From Exiguobacterium sp. s48 (GTDB lineage Bacteria > Bacillota > Bacilli > Exiguobacteriales > Exiguobacteriaceae), in assembly GCF_018617395.1 (NCBI RefSeq), contig NZ_JACSKC010000004.1, positions 48,423-112,422 on the forward strand: a stretch of 64,000 nucleotides of DNA, read 5' to 3'. Position numbers and translations under genes: made by a program. This document shows, piece by piece, positions 1 to 8,873 of this stretch (positions within the stretch are counted from its first letter, which is position 1; every line of letters begins with the position of its first letter). Under the pieces are notes generated by a model. That model had not been told where the DNA came from. It saw only the letters and a program-made list of their open reading frames with translations, and did not search any database.

Positions 1-682
1 TGAACAACGGCTCCATCTCGTGGATCAGCTGGGTCGTCAATAAGCTCAGATTGAGTTTCTGTTTTTTTAGTTGCATGTGTGGGGCATAGAGGCGGTTCAC
101 GTCCATCAACTGATCGAGAAGATGTTCAAGCTGCGCCGTTTTTTCATTTAAAATACGAAAATGATTGTTCTCTTCAGCTGTCAGCTCGCGGTTCATTTGC
201 AGTAGTTGGGTGTAACCTTTGATACTCGTGAGCGGTGTTCGTAAATCGTGTGACAGGTTGGAGAACAGTTGGTTCCGCTCTTCTTCGTGCGCTCGCTCTT
301 TCTCAAACAATTCGCCTAACTGCTGTGACATTCGATTTACACTCTCTCCAAGCGAGGCGATTTCATCTCGCCCTTCCACCTCAACCGTACGACCGAGGTC
401 ACCATTTGCGATCTGTTCAATCTCACTCGACAAATACGTGATTTTTCGAAGTGTTTTCCGCATCGTTAGTGAAAACCCAATAATAAAGATCAGAATGACA
501 ATGAACGTCACCCCTAAAAATACTAAGTTGGCTGTTAGCGGATCCGGTGTTATTTCGTTTTCGATGTAATATAGACTAATCGAATAGCCCATGATTAGAA
601 AAGCAATCGTCGCAATCAATGCATTGACTAAAATAATACCAATCAACTTCACTAGCAAGCGATCCCATTGTCTCCGTCTCAT
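1..682 (-). CDS. Sensor histidine kinase, N-terminal part (cut by window edge)
   Basis: Membrane sensor kinase of a two-component system, partner of the response regulator just upstream. About 227 residues are visible. Two membrane helices (about 9-33 and 50-72) flank only a short outside loop, then a HAMP domain (about 73-125) and the dimerisation/phosphoacceptor helix with SNLSHDLRTPL, phospho-His at residue 145. The ATP-binding domain lies beyond base 1. The ATG at 682 overlaps the regulator's TGA by ATGA, so the two are translationally coupled. The short loop suggests it senses a signal in or at the membrane (inference). Confidence 0.93.
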   Translation of the reverse strand, partial: MRRRQWDRLLVKLIGIILVNALIATIAFLIMGYSISLYYIENEITPDPLTANLVFLGVTFIVILIFIIGFSLTMRKTLRKITYLSSEIEQIANGDLGRTVEVEGRDEIASLGESVNRMSQQLGELFEKERAHEEERNQLFSNLSHDLRTPLTSIKGYTQLLQMNRELTAEENNHFRILNEKTAQLEHLLDQLMDVNRLYAPHMQLKKQKLNLSLLTTQLIHEMEPLF

Positions 683-1371
683 AATCGATACCCCACGCCC
701 CACACCGTCTTGATAATGGTTGGTTTTCGTGGTATATCTTCTAACTTTTCACGAATTTTCGTGATATGGACCATCACTGTGTTGTCGACCTCAAATGCTG
801 CCTCTCCCCACACCGCCTCGTAAATCTGTTCGACGGTGAGGACTTGATTTGGATGCCTCATAAAATAAGCGAGAATATCAAACTCTTTCGGTGTAAGCCG
901 AATCAACATCTCACCCTTTCGACATTGTCGCGTCTGTAAATCAAGTGTCACATTTTCAAAGACGAGTGTACTCGTGAGGTCTGCTCGATCTGCCCCATAG
1001 TCACGATACCTTCTGAGTAACGATTTGACTCGAAGCGTCACTTCCAGTGGGTTGAACGGTTTTTTGATGTAGTCGTCCGCTCCAACGGAAATGCCTTGCA
1101 TCAAATCCAAGTCGCTCGTTTTGGCTGTCAGCATCAAAATTGGCATAAACTGCGTCTTTCGAATTTCGATACAGGCCTCAATCCCGCCCATAATCGGCAT
1201 CATCAAATCGAGAATGAGCAAATCAATCGTTTCGGTCGACGCGAGGTCGAGCACTTCTTGCCCATTTTTCGCAAACCGAAGTGCATATCCTTCATTTTTT
1301 AAATAGATGGCAAGCAATTCTCGTATCGCTTCGTCATCGTCCGCGATACAGATAACAGGTTGTGAACGCAT
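679..1371 (-). CDS. OmpR/PhoB-family response regulator
   Basis: DNA-binding response regulator, 230 aa. The receiver domain has the acidic pocket at D11-D12, phosphoacceptor D55 in LLILDLMMP, T82 and K104. The C-terminal winged helix ends in the usual KTVWGVGYRL. The ATG at 1371 is chosen because AGGAGG lies six bases upstream; the longer reading from a TTG at 1395 would overlap the upstream gene further. It is coupled to the sensor kinase by an ATGA overlap. It forms an operon with a methyltransferase, and the tandem TTCTTAAGA boxes at 2007-2025 are a candidate target. Confidence 0.94.
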   Translation of the reverse strand: MRSQPVICIADDDEAIRELLAIYLKNEGYALRFAKNGQEVLDLASTETIDLLILDLMMPIMGGIEACIEIRKTQFMPILMLTAKTSDLDLMQGISVGADDYIKKPFNPLEVTLRVKSLLRRYRDYGADRADLTSTLVFENVTLDLQTRQCRKGEMLIRLTPKEFDILAYFMRHPNQVLTVEQIYEAVWGEAAFEVDNTVMVHITKIREKLEDIPRKPTIIKTVWGVGYRL

Positions 1372-1382
1372 GTCTTTCCTCC

Positions 1383-1937
1383 TCACATAGCACAATGAAA
1401 TAAGTATGCCGATGGTACATTACGAAATTCTCGCTCCACCTTCACACGACTAAACACTCGTTGAAAATGCTCGTATCGACCTTTTGTATATTGAAACGTG
1501 ACAAACCAGCCTGTTTTGGAGAGAACCGCCTTTGCTTTTCGTAAGACGGTTTCTGTTTGCTGAGCATCGAATCTTGAAAACGGCAGTCCAGAAAAGATGA
1601 CATCCACTTCCTCGATGTTCAATGCTCGTAATATGTTCTTCAAGTCGACAGCATCCGCTTCGACAATAATGATTCGATGATCTCTTCCATATCGCGTCTT
1701 TAAATAGTGAACCAGATCGATGTCAGATTCAATCAATATGAGCGTAGCATCTTTTCGCATTTTCCGAAGGATTTCTTCGGTACAACCGATTATCCCAGGT
1801 CTGATTTCAACAATTACATGCGCTTCGCTCAATACTGTTTTCCGTGTCATTCGCTCTGCCACATAGGTTGATTCTGGAGAAATCATCTTCATTTCTTCAA
1901 GGTAGTTCTTATATTTGTTGAGCCATGATTGGATCAT
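1383..1937 (-). CDS. Class I SAM-dependent methyltransferase, phospholipid N-methyltransferase-like
   Basis: A 184-aa protein with a Rossmann-type methyltransferase fold: a helix, then IVEIRPGIIG at the position of the SAM-binding motif I, an acidic strand end (LILIESD), and SGLPFSRF in the motif IV region, which resembles PmtA-type phospholipid methyltransferases. Motif I is unusual: family members have a glycine (E-x-G-P-G) where this protein has arginine, so SAM binding may be altered. The ATG at 1937 gives a normal-length protein; a longer reading starts at 1994 without a better ribosome site. First gene of the operon with the two-component system. The substrate is unknown. Confidence 0.7.
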   Translation of the reverse strand: MIQSWLNKYKNYLEEMKMISPESTYVAERMTRKTVLSEAHVIVEIRPGIIGCTEEILRKMRKDATLILIESDIDLVHYLKTRYGRDHRIIIVEADAVDLKNILRALNIEEVDVIFSGLPFSRFDAQQTETVLRKAKAVLSKTGWFVTFQYTKGRYEHFQRVFSRVKVEREFRNVPSAYLFHCAM

Positions 1938-2006
1938 CTCGATTCCACTTCTTTCGTTGTTGATAGCTTGAGTGTATCGAGTGAATCGCAACACATTCTG
2001 ACGAAC

Positions 2007-2025
2007 TTCTTAAGATTTCTTAAGA
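2007..2025. promoter_or_regulatory. Tandem TTCTTAAGA boxes, candidate response-regulator site
   Basis: TTCTTAAGA occurs twice (2007-2015 and 2017-2025), ten bases apart, in the divergent space between the methyltransferase/two-component operon and the DedA-like gene. Direct repeats about one helical turn apart are the usual form of OmpR/PhoB-family sites. Each core TCTTAAGA is also a palindrome. Assignment to the neighbouring regulator is inference. Confidence 0.45.
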
Positions 2026-2086
2026 GAATACTAAAAACTCCTTACGCTTGCGAGTGAATACTAGACAAGGTAAGGAGTGAATTATT

Positions 2087-2560
2087 ATGGAAATGATCAT
2101 ACATTATGGCATGCTCGCCATCGGCATCATGTTTACCCCATTATCTGACGACGTCTTGATGATCACCCATCTGACGGTCGCGGATGCCTTTATTCCAGGT
2201 TGGCTTTTATTCGTCTCCACTTGGATTCTCTTCACGCTCACGTTCAGCTGGTTTTACTTAGTCGGGAAAGGACTACATCACATCTTACCCGTGCGACAAC
2301 GCGAATCTCGTTATCTCAAGAGAGCCGAGACCTTTTATCAAAAGTATGGAGCACGCACCATTATGATTTCTTATTTTATCCCTGGCCTTCGGCACCCGCT
2401 CCACTATATCGCCGGGTTCACCTCACTGAAGCTTCGCACGTATGCGTTCTATACGACTATCTCTGCATTTTTCTATACGGGTGCTTGGTTTCTCGTCATC
2501 GGACTGGCCAATCAAATCCCGGCGTTTCAACAGTTTCAAGATTGGGTGTTGTCGTTTTAA
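2087..2560 (+). CDS. DedA/SNARE-associated (VTT) family membrane protein
   Basis: Integral membrane protein of 157 aa, shorter than the usual ~200-aa DedA proteins. It has four to five hydrophobic segments and the family hallmark region: ISYFIPGLRHPLHYIAGF (about 94-111) matches the DedA F-x-R-F/H-x-P-x-x-x-x-x-G-x-x pattern. DedA proteins are linked to lipid (undecaprenyl phosphate or aminophospholipid) flipping and envelope homeostasis. AAGGAG sits nine bases before the ATG. It is divergent from the methyltransferase/two-component operon, with tandem TTCTTAAGA boxes between them, which suggests co-regulation in an envelope response (inference). Confidence 0.75.
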   Translation: MEMIIHYGMLAIGIMFTPLSDDVLMITHLTVADAFIPGWLLFVSTWILFTLTFSWFYLVGKGLHHILPVRQRESRYLKRAETFYQKYGARTIMISYFIPGLRHPLHYIAGFTSLKLRTYAFYTTISAFFYTGAWFLVIGLANQIPAFQQFQDWVLSF

Positions 2561-2561
2561 C

Positions 2562-3575
2562 TCAGTGTCCTCTGTATTTCTCGAGCGCCCGCATGTTCAA
2601 GAGATACAAGACCCCTGCATAGAGAATCAAACCGAGTAAATACATCCAAATTCCTGAGAAGCCACTTCCGTAAATCATGACTTCCTTGATTGCTGTCGCT
2701 CCGTAGTAGATTGGCATGACGTAACTCAAGTTCCCGAGACCGTATGGGATCAAGTCGAGTGGGATGAGTCCCGAGAAGAACACTTGCGGGATGATGGTGA
2801 ACGGAATCATCTGAACAACCTGTAATTCCGATCGGGCAAACACTGAAATCGTCGCCCCGAAGAGTACCGCCGTACCTGCCATGAGTAGCATCGTCAACAT
2901 GACCCACGCCATATTCCCAAGAGAAGATAGCCCGAGCACATAAATCGAATAGAGCACGATGAAAATCGATTGGACGACCGCAAACGTTCCGTACCCGAGC
3001 GTATATCCTAAAATGACTTGCCCTCGCTTGATCGGAGTCATCAAAAGTCGTTCAAGTGTACCGCCACTACGTTCTTTGACGAGTGCCATCGCCGAGAGAA
3101 TGAACACGAAGAAGAACGAGAAGAGGGATAGGAAGACAAACCCGAACGAATCGAACGTCGACTGTCCTTCTTCCCCATAGACGAATGACGTATCAATTTC
3201 GGCTGCAGGATTGAGTGTCGTCAACGCATCTTGAATCTCGCCAACCGCCTTCGATGACTTCGTCGACGGTTCACGTAACGTGATGGTCGTTCCTTCTTGA
3301 TTCATTTCAAACACGGCATCGACATGTTCGTTGTCTTCGATATATGCTTTCGGATCATCGAACGTGGCCTGTTCCACCTCGAGCGTCTCGTCTTTAAACG
3401 CATCGACGAGCTGTTCTGGGGCGTTATCGTCCAGGACGACAGTCGGCACGTAATCCGAGTCCCCGAGTAGGAAGTAGACGAGGGTCAAAATAAGAAGTGG
3501 CGCAATCAAAATCAAGGCGACGCTTCGCTTATCATTTAACGTCTGAAAGATGACACGCTTCGCTAAGTTACGCAT
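2562..3575 (-). CDS. ABC-2 type exporter permease
   Basis: Membrane subunit of an ABC exporter, 337 aa. One N-terminal helix (about 18-36) is followed by a large outside domain (about 40-145) and five C-terminal helices, the ABC2_membrane_3/YhgE-NatB-like layout. The ATG at 3575 is preceded by GAGGAGG with good spacing and overlaps the ATPase stop by eight bases, so the pair is coupled. The divergent TetR-type gene probably controls both. The substrate cannot be read from sequence; such pairs often export drugs, lipids or sodium. Confidence 0.88.
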   Translation of the reverse strand: MRNLAKRVIFQTLNDKRSVALILIAPLLILTLVYFLLGDSDYVPTVVLDDNAPEQLVDAFKDETLEVEQATFDDPKAYIEDNEHVDAVFEMNQEGTTITLREPSTKSSKAVGEIQDALTTLNPAAEIDTSFVYGEEGQSTFDSFGFVFLSLFSFFFVFILSAMALVKERSGGTLERLLMTPIKRGQVILGYTLGYGTFAVVQSIFIVLYSIYVLGLSSLGNMAWVMLTMLLMAGTAVLFGATISVFARSELQVVQMIPFTIIPQVFFSGLIPLDLIPYGLGNLSYVMPIYYGATAIKEVMIYGSGFSGIWMYLLGLILYAGVLYLLNMRALEKYRGH

Positions 3576-4296
3576 GGTCACCCACCTCCTCTTTCCCAGC
3601 AATCAAGAACAGTTCTTCGACGCGACCGTTCTCGGTCTGGTCGAGCAAGTCCTGCACATGATCATAGGCAATCAACCGTCCATTGTAGACGAGCGCGGCC
3701 CGATCACATTCGAGCACTTCATCCATGACGTGCGTCGAGACGATGATGGTCGTCCCTTCCCTCCGAATCACCTGAAACTGATCCCAAATTTGACGACGTA
3801 AAATCGGGTCAATTCCGACTGTCGGTTCATCAAGAAACAACACATCCGGCTTATGCAAGATGGCGATGGCTAGTGACAGACGTTTCTTCATCCCGCCTGA
3901 AAAGTTGCGGACGAGCTTATGCCGGTCGTTCGCCAAATCGACCAGATTGAGTACTTCAGTGATGCGGTCCTGGAGCGCCTTTTTCCCTAACTTATAAATC
4001 GACCCGAAGAAGGCGAGGTTCGCCTCGGCCGACAAGTCTTCGTACAAGCCATCGTTCTGCGGCATAAATCCGATTTGTTGGAGCATGTCCATGTTTGGCA
4101 TCTTCGTTTCGCCGATATGGACACTTCCTTTGTCCGGTGCGAGGGCGCCAATCATGAGTCGGATGAGGGTCGTCTTCCCCGATCCAGATGGTCCGAGTAA
4201 GCAGCAAATCTCTCCGGATGGGATGGTGAAGTCGATGTTGTCGATGGCGAGTTGGTCACCGAATGACTTCTCGACGTGTTGCAGTTGAATGTTCAT
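3568..4296 (-). CDS. ABC exporter ATP-binding protein
   Basis: A 242-aa ATPase subunit. Visible motifs are Walker A GPSGSGKTT (about 34-42), Q-loop region MPQND, signature NFSGGMKKR, Walker B VLFLDEPTVG and the switch histidine in VSTHVMDE. The start at 4296 follows GGAGTG; the in-frame reading from 4323 is longer but lacks a ribosome site. It is translated just before the permease, with an eight-base overlap. It provides the energy for the exporter at 2562-3575. Confidence 0.93.
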   Translation of the reverse strand: MNIQLQHVEKSFGDQLAIDNIDFTIPSGEICCLLGPSGSGKTTLIRLMIGALAPDKGSVHIGETKMPNMDMLQQIGFMPQNDGLYEDLSAEANLAFFGSIYKLGKKALQDRITEVLNLVDLANDRHKLVRNFSGGMKKRLSLAIAILHKPDVLFLDEPTVGIDPILRRQIWDQFQVIRREGTTIIVSTHVMDEVLECDRAALVYNGRLIAYDHVQDLLDQTENGRVEELFLIAGKEEVGDHA

Positions 4297-4467
4297 TTCT
4301 GTCACTCCTTTTCGGCGCCTCATCGTGTATACTCAAGATAATCGACACCGTGTTGGTTTATAAGTTCAGTATAGTCCTCGTTCACGGTGGCAACAATCGT
4401 CAATATCGGTCATCGTGTCGGTTTTCCGACAGATGCAATGAATGTGTTGAGGAAAAGGAGAAAAAGC

Positions 4468-5076
4468 ATGGAACAAACTGACTTACGCGTCATCCGAACG
4501 AAAAAACTGATCAAAGACGCCTTCTTCGGTCTCATTGAAGAACAGGGATTTGAAGCCGTCACCGTCAAGCAATTGACCGAGCGGGCCGGCATCAATCGGG
4601 GCACCTTTTATAGTCACTATGTGGATAAGTTCGAATTGATGGAGAAATGCGTCGACGAAATCTTTGAAGAGGCTGAACAAAAGTTGATTCACCATCTCCC
4701 GCACATCTTTGGAGACGAGCGAACTGACAAGTCGTATCATTATCTCGTTCCGTTCATCCGTTTCATCGAAGACAACCAAATCATCATGAAGCCACTCCTC
4801 GGACCAAACGGAGATCCGACGTTTCAGGCAAAGCTTCGAAAATTTATGCAGGCCGCCTTGTTTCAGCGCTCCCCGGTAACCTTGTTTGACCCGAACAAGA
4901 TGATGGTCCCGCCTCCATATCTCGTCGCCTATCTGTCTTCGGCTCACATGGGCGTCATCTACGAGTGGTTGAACAATCCGTCTTCGGAAGAGACAGCGGA
5001 AGACATCGCCCGAATTATTTATACGATCACCTATGAAGGACCACTCGTCGCAGGCGGTGTGAAGTCAAACGAATAA
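4468..5076 (+). CDS. TetR/AcrR-family transcriptional regulator
   Basis: Probable repressor of 202 aa. The N-terminal helix-turn-helix (about 24-53) reads VTVKQLTERAGINRGTFYSHY, the TetR family pattern, followed by an all-helical ligand and dimer domain resembling the TetR_C_33 type. The ATG at 4468 has AAAGGAG seven bases upstream; the longer ORF from 4387 has none. It is divergent from the ABC exporter, the classic arrangement for a repressor that senses the exporter's substrate. The 170-base gap contains CACCGTG (4347-4353) and its reverse complement CACGGTG (about 4383-4389), a weak operator candidate. Confidence 0.9.
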   Translation: MEQTDLRVIRTKKLIKDAFFGLIEEQGFEAVTVKQLTERAGINRGTFYSHYVDKFELMEKCVDEIFEEAEQKLIHHLPHIFGDERTDKSYHYLVPFIRFIEDNQIIMKPLLGPNGDPTFQAKLRKFMQAALFQRSPVTLFDPNKMMVPPPYLVAYLSSAHMGVIYEWLNNPSSEETAEDIARIIYTITYEGPLVAGGVKSNE

Positions 5077-5108
5077 AGCCTCCCGCACATATTGCGAGAG
5101 GCTATTTT
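5077..5108. terminator. Bidirectional rho-independent terminator
   Basis: An 11-base stem, AGCCTCCCGCA (5077-5087) with TGCGAGAGGCT (5093-5103), is followed by ATTTTT. It lies between the convergent TetR gene and the hypothetical gene at 5108. Confidence 0.8.
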
Positions 5109-5491
5109 TACGAAACCCGAACGTGCACGTGTAAGTTCCCATTTGCTTCAGTTGTCGTCTGGTAAGCATTTTGCACCGCTTCTAGATCATGCCATGCGAT
5201 GCGGTATGACTTTCCTCGCATCCCTTCAAATTCGAAGACGAGATGTTGTAAATCCGACATACCTAGGATACGGTCAAACGGTCTACCTGGACCATCCCAT
5301 TCCAGTTGGTTTGCTGAGTTTTTTAGCACGAGGTCGAGCCCGTGCATCACTTTTTCTTTGATCAACTGACCATCCGCCGCAAGACGCATCCCGTCTTGAA
5401 TATCATGCATCCGACACGATTCAATATCATCAAACGGGATGCTGATCTCGTCGCCGTTCGCAAAGTGAAGCGTGATTGTTTTTACGATCAT
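5108..5491 (-). CDS. Hypothetical protein, 127 aa
   Basis: A soluble protein of mixed strand/helix composition with no signal peptide or membrane segment; I do not recognise the family. The N-terminus (ITLHFANGDEISIPFDDIE) looks like a beta-hairpin start, and a conserved-looking acidic stretch follows. It is a single gene, convergent to the TetR regulator and sharing its terminator, and divergent from crtP across about 190 bases in which I see no clear feature. It is likely real because of its length, codon use like its neighbours and position, but its role is unknown. Confidence 0.65.
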   Translation of the reverse strand: MIVKTITLHFANGDEISIPFDDIESCRMHDIQDGMRLAADGQLIKEKVMHGLDLVLKNSANQLEWDGPGRPFDRILGMSDLQHLVFEFEGMRGKSYRIAWHDLEAVQNAYQTTTEANGNLHVHVRVS

Positions 5492-5677
5492 CTTAGATTC
5501 CTACTTTCGTTCAGTCTCTGTTCCCTTACTATACAAAACTTTTCCCGGTTCAGGGATGACATCTTTGTGGATGTGGCAAATCCGTAAAAGCATGTTCGAT
5601 TCATTTGGAAACGGGAATAGAAGAGGTAGCACTCATTCTGTTTTTTGAAAATAACACTTCGGAAAGGCGGCGAATAT

Positions 5678-7174
5678 ATGCCATCAGTGGATAAGTCGGT
5701 CATCGTCATCGGCGGAGGGCTCGGTGGATTGTCAGCGGCCATCTCGCTCGCTCAAAAAGGTTACGACGTCTCACTCTATGAAAAGAACGATCATATCGGA
5801 GGGAAAGTGAATCGGCTCGAACAAGACGGATTCGGTTTCGACCTCGGACCCTCGATTTTAACGATGCCCCACATCTTCGACAAACTATTCCGTGGAAGTG
5901 GAAAGCGGATGGAGGACTACGTTTCCATCAAACGATTAGAGCTCGAATGGCGCTCGTTCTTCCCAGACGATACCGTCCTCGACCTCTACCATGACCTCGA
6001 ACAGATGCAACGCGCGAATCCTTCCCTCTCTCGAAAAGACATGCAAGAATATCGTGAACTGTTGAATTACGCAGCCCGCATTTATAAGACGACCGAGAAG
6101 GGCTACTTGGCTGAAGGATTTGAATCCCCATTAGAAGCCGTCATGAAGACGGGAATCTTCCCAACGCTCTTTGGGTTCGATTTGACGTCGACGATGTATA
6201 GCGCTATCAAGAAGCGCATCAGTAATCCGCATCTTCGAGACATGCTGTCGTATTACGTCAAATATGTTGGGTCCTCTCCATATAACGCACCGGCCGTCCT
6301 CAATATGATGATTTACATGCAGTACGCCCAAGGCTGTTGGTACGTCGAAGGCGGTACTCACAAACTTGCGGAAGGGTTGACGAAGCTCGCCGAAGAGATT
6401 GGTGTGAAGCTACATACCGGAGAAGGTGTGGTTCGTGTCCATACGGTGAATGAGAAGGTGACCGCCATCGAGCTTGAAGATGGACGTCTTCGCTCCGCCG
6501 ATTATTTCGTCTCGAATATGGAAGTCATCCCGTTCTATCAGAAGATGGTCGATGCGGACGAGCAGTACGTCGACAAACTCGTCGATCAATATGAACCGGC
6601 GAGCTCCGGATTCGTCCTCCATCTCGGGGTGAAAAAAGCCTATCCACAACTGGCACATCATAACTTCTTCTTCTCTGAGAACTTACATGAGCAGATGGAC
6701 AAAATCTTTGAGAAACACGAACTTCCGGACGACCCGACGATTTACCTCGTCAACGTCAACAAGACCGATCCGACTCAAGCGCCAACGGGACATGAGAACA
6801 TAAAAATCTTGCCTCACATCCCGTATATCCAAGACAATCCGTTTACGGAAGAAGAATATGCCGCTTTTGAGGAACGTGTGCTCGATAAGTTAGAACGGAT
6901 GGGGCTCGATGGGTTGCGTGAACATACGGTGACGCGTGACGTATGGACGCCTCACGATATCGAACGGACGTATGGTTCGGACCGAGGTGCCATCTACGGG
7001 ACAGTCTCGGATAAAAAACGAAACGGTGGCTTCAAGCATAAGAAACAGAGCGAACTTTATCACAACCTCTATTTTGTCGGCGGGACCGTCAACCCGGGCG
7101 GTGGCATGCCGATGGTGACGCTCAGCGGTCAGCAAGTGAGCGACAAGATCGCGAAGCGCGACAAAGTGAAATGA
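5678..7174 (+). CDS. crtP: CrtN/CrtP-family C30 carotenoid oxygenase/desaturase
   Basis: FAD-dependent enzyme of 498 aa, closely resembling staphylococcal CrtP, which oxidises the end group of 4,4'-diaponeurosporene/diapolycopene to an aldehyde. Seen: dinucleotide-binding [12 protein letters not shown] (about 9-20), [18 protein letters not shown] (about 50-67), WYVEGGTH in the middle, and the C-terminal FAD motif [19 protein letters not shown]. The C-terminal [12 protein letters not shown] form matches CrtP better than the CrtN desaturase in my recollection, so the precise reaction is inferred. The ATG at 5678 is chosen for AAGGCGG upstream. No crtM or crtN lies beside it; their products must come from elsewhere in the genome. 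Confidence 0.85.
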   Translation: MPSVDKSVIVIGGGLGGLSAAISLAQKGYDVSLYEKNDHIGGKVNRLEQDGFGFDLGPSILTMPHIFDKLFRGSGKRMEDYVSIKRLELEWRSFFPDDTVLDLYHDLEQMQRANPSLSRKDMQEYRELLNYAARIYKTTEKGYLAEGFESPLEAVMKTGIFPTLFGFDLTSTMYSAIKKRISNPHLRDMLSYYVKYVGSSPYNAPAVLNMMIYMQYAQGCWYVEGGTHKLAEGLTKLAEEIGVKLHTGEGVVRVHTVNEKVTAIELEDGRLRSADYFVSNMEVIPFYQKMVDADEQYVDKLVDQYEPASSGFVLHLGVKKAYPQLAHHNFFFSENLHEQMDKIFEKHELPDDPTIYLVNVNKTDPTQAPTGHENIKILPHIPYIQDNPFTEEEYAAFEERVLDKLERMGLDGLREHTVTRDVWTPHDIERTYGSDRGAIYGTVSDKKRNGGFKHKKQSELYHNLYFVGGTVNPGGGMPMVTLSGQQVSDKIAKRDKVK

Positions 7175-7183
7175 TACTCTTCA

Positions 7184-7215
7184 ATCCCTCATTCAACATG
7201 AGGGATTATTTTTTT
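7184..7215 (+). terminator. Rho-independent terminator after crtP
   Basis: Perfect nine-base stem ATCCCTCAT/ATGAGGGAT with a five-base loop, then TATTTTTTT. Confidence 0.9.
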
Positions 7216-7288
7216 GAAACTTTTTCCAATCACCTTCCGTATATTGTGCTACGATACAAACAATCAAACATACAAACGGAGGAACAGG

Positions 7289-8014
7289 ATGCATCAAATC
7301 ACAAGTTATTTCTTTATGTATGCCAAAGTTGTCGTCACGGATAAAGTTCCATTCTTTTGGACACTCGGAATTCCACTCGTCATCGCTTTGACGACACCAT
7401 TATCAGGTGTTCATCAAGCGACACCTGCAGAATATTACGGACAAATCGCTTATTTTTGGGTATACATCGTCCTTGCTACATATGTGAACGGTGTCGGCAT
7501 GGAGCTCGCTCGCATGCGCGAATATGGATTGATGAAGACGTACGTGATGATTTCCGGCAACAAACTGACATATGTCATCGCCGTTATCTTGGCACAGCTC
7601 TTGTTCGCTTCCATTAGCTTACTTTTATTCACAACGGTCGTCACGCTCGTTCACGGGTTCTTCTCGTTCACGTTACTCGCGTCAGCTTTACTCATTTTAC
7701 TCGGAAGTATCCCGTTCGCGGTCGCGAGTGTCGCCATGACGGCACTTCCGATCAAAATAACGAGTCTCACGATATTTGCGAACATCTTGATGTTCCCACT
7801 TTTCATATTGGCGACAAAGTCACCCGATTACTGGTTCAGCTTCCTCAATCCGTTCTATGCACTCCATCAATTCGCGCTCGGATTGTTGCATCTGACGACT
7901 CACGTCGATCTCTCGTTCGGAGTATGGGCGACAAGCCTCTCCGTACTTGGATATTTCATCATCGGAGTGATTGCGTTGAAACGCTTCAGTCTCGTCTCAC
8001 TCATGACACGCTAG
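7289..8014 (+). CDS. ABC exporter permease (six helices)
   Basis: Membrane protein of 241 aa with about six hydrophobic helices and little outside sequence, the ABC2_membrane layout. It lies nine bases upstream of an ABC ATPase on the same strand and is its likely partner. The ATG at 7289 has ACGGAGGA upstream; the longer ORF from 7214 runs back into the crtP terminator and is rejected. Substrate unknown. A short promoter gap after the crtP terminator suggests a separate transcript. Confidence 0.85.
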   Translation: MHQITSYFFMYAKVVVTDKVPFFWTLGIPLVIALTTPLSGVHQATPAEYYGQIAYFWVYIVLATYVNGVGMELARMREYGLMKTYVMISGNKLTYVIAVILAQLLFASISLLLFTTVVTLVHGFFSFTLLASALLILLGSIPFAVASVAMTALPIKITSLTIFANILMFPLFILATKSPDYWFSFLNPFYALHQFALGLLHLTTHVDLSFGVWATSLSVLGYFIIGVIALKRFSLVSLMTR

Positions 8015-8023
8015 GAGGTTCTT

Positions 8024-8752
8024 ATGCACGTAAACCAACTCACTTATCGCTATCCGAAAGCGACACGTCCTGTACTCGACGGCGTCTCGTTCACGCTACA
8101 AACGAATAAATTGAATGTCTTAATCGGACTGAACGGTGCCGGAAAGACGACACTGTTTGATTGTATGACGGGTACCCTTCCCGTTGACAAAGCATCACTC
8201 GATCTCGTTCCGACGACGGACATGTTGTATTTGACACAACTCATGTATAACCATCATGAGTTGACGGGGAAAGACTTCGCCTATTTCATCGGACGTCTGT
8301 CGCAACGTCCCGACTTCAAGAAACTCGAATCGTATATGAATAACCTTTCAACTTCTCGCGAACAAGAACTGTTCGAACATCTATGGACGATGAAGCTCGG
8401 GAAGATGTCGGTCGGGGAGAAGAAATGGCTCTTCGTGACGCTCTTGTCTTCAATCAAACGTTCTCTCTATTTATTTGATGAGCCGACGAGTGGGGTCGAC
8501 CCGGCGTCACGCATTCAAATCATGCGCCGCCTCCAGCGACTCGTCGATGAGGGCAAGACATGTCTCATCTCCACACATCAGTTACATGACTTGGTTCAAC
8601 TTGATGCCCATGTCATCTTCCTGCATGGTGGACGCGTTTTATATGAAGGGGACTTCCAAGACTGGCTCGACGAGTCTGGAACGTCCGACCCGGACGAAGC
8701 GTTCGTTCGAATGGTCGACACGCCACTTGATGATGTGGCGGTGACACGATGA
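8024..8752 (+). CDS. ABC exporter ATP-binding protein
   Basis: ATPase subunit of 242 aa. Walker A is GLNGAGKTT (about 36-44), the signature is MSVGEKKWL (a variant of LSGGQ), Walker B is LYLFDEPTSG and the switch His is in ISTHQLHD. The helical subdomain is short and the signature departs from the usual LSGGQ/LSGGM, so turnover may differ from standard exporters. It partners the permease ending nine bases upstream. The next small ORF overlaps its stop codon. Confidence 0.9.
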   Translation: MHVNQLTYRYPKATRPVLDGVSFTLQTNKLNVLIGLNGAGKTTLFDCMTGTLPVDKASLDLVPTTDMLYLTQLMYNHHELTGKDFAYFIGRLSQRPDFKKLESYMNNLSTSREQELFEHLWTMKLGKMSVGEKKWLFVTLLSSIKRSLYLFDEPTSGVDPASRIQIMRRLQRLVDEGKTCLISTHQLHDLVQLDAHVIFLHGGRVLYEGDFQDWLDESGTSDPDEAFVRMVDTPLDDVAVTR

Positions 8753-8838
8753 ATGACTCGTTTTGGGAACGACACCGGTTCACCTTTTATACAATCGGTA
8801 TGGTCGTCTGCTGCTTTCTTATTTCCATATTCTCATAA
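8749..8838 (+). CDS. Small single-helix membrane protein, 29 aa
   Basis: ATG overlaps the ABC ATPase stop in an ATGA arrangement and the ORF ends just before the terminator at 8840. The peptide begins MNDSFWERHRF and then has one hydrophobic helix (about 12-29, with two adjacent cysteines) running to the C-terminus. The overlap, charge layout and single membrane helix suggest a real translated peptide, perhaps a small exporter subunit. It has no ribosome site of its own apart from coupling. Could also be chance. Confidence 0.4.
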   Translation: MNDSFWERHRFTFYTIGMVVCCFLISIFS

Positions 8839-8839
8839 A

Positions 8840-8873
8840 AAAATCAGCTCTGACGTCTGTCAGGGCTGATTTT
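8840..8873. terminator. Bidirectional terminator
   Basis: AAAATCAGCTCTGAC (8840-8854) pairs with GTCAGGGCTGATTTT (8859-8873). It serves the ABC operon on the + strand and the membrane-protein pair on the - strand, and overlaps the last codons of the latter. Confidence 0.85.
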
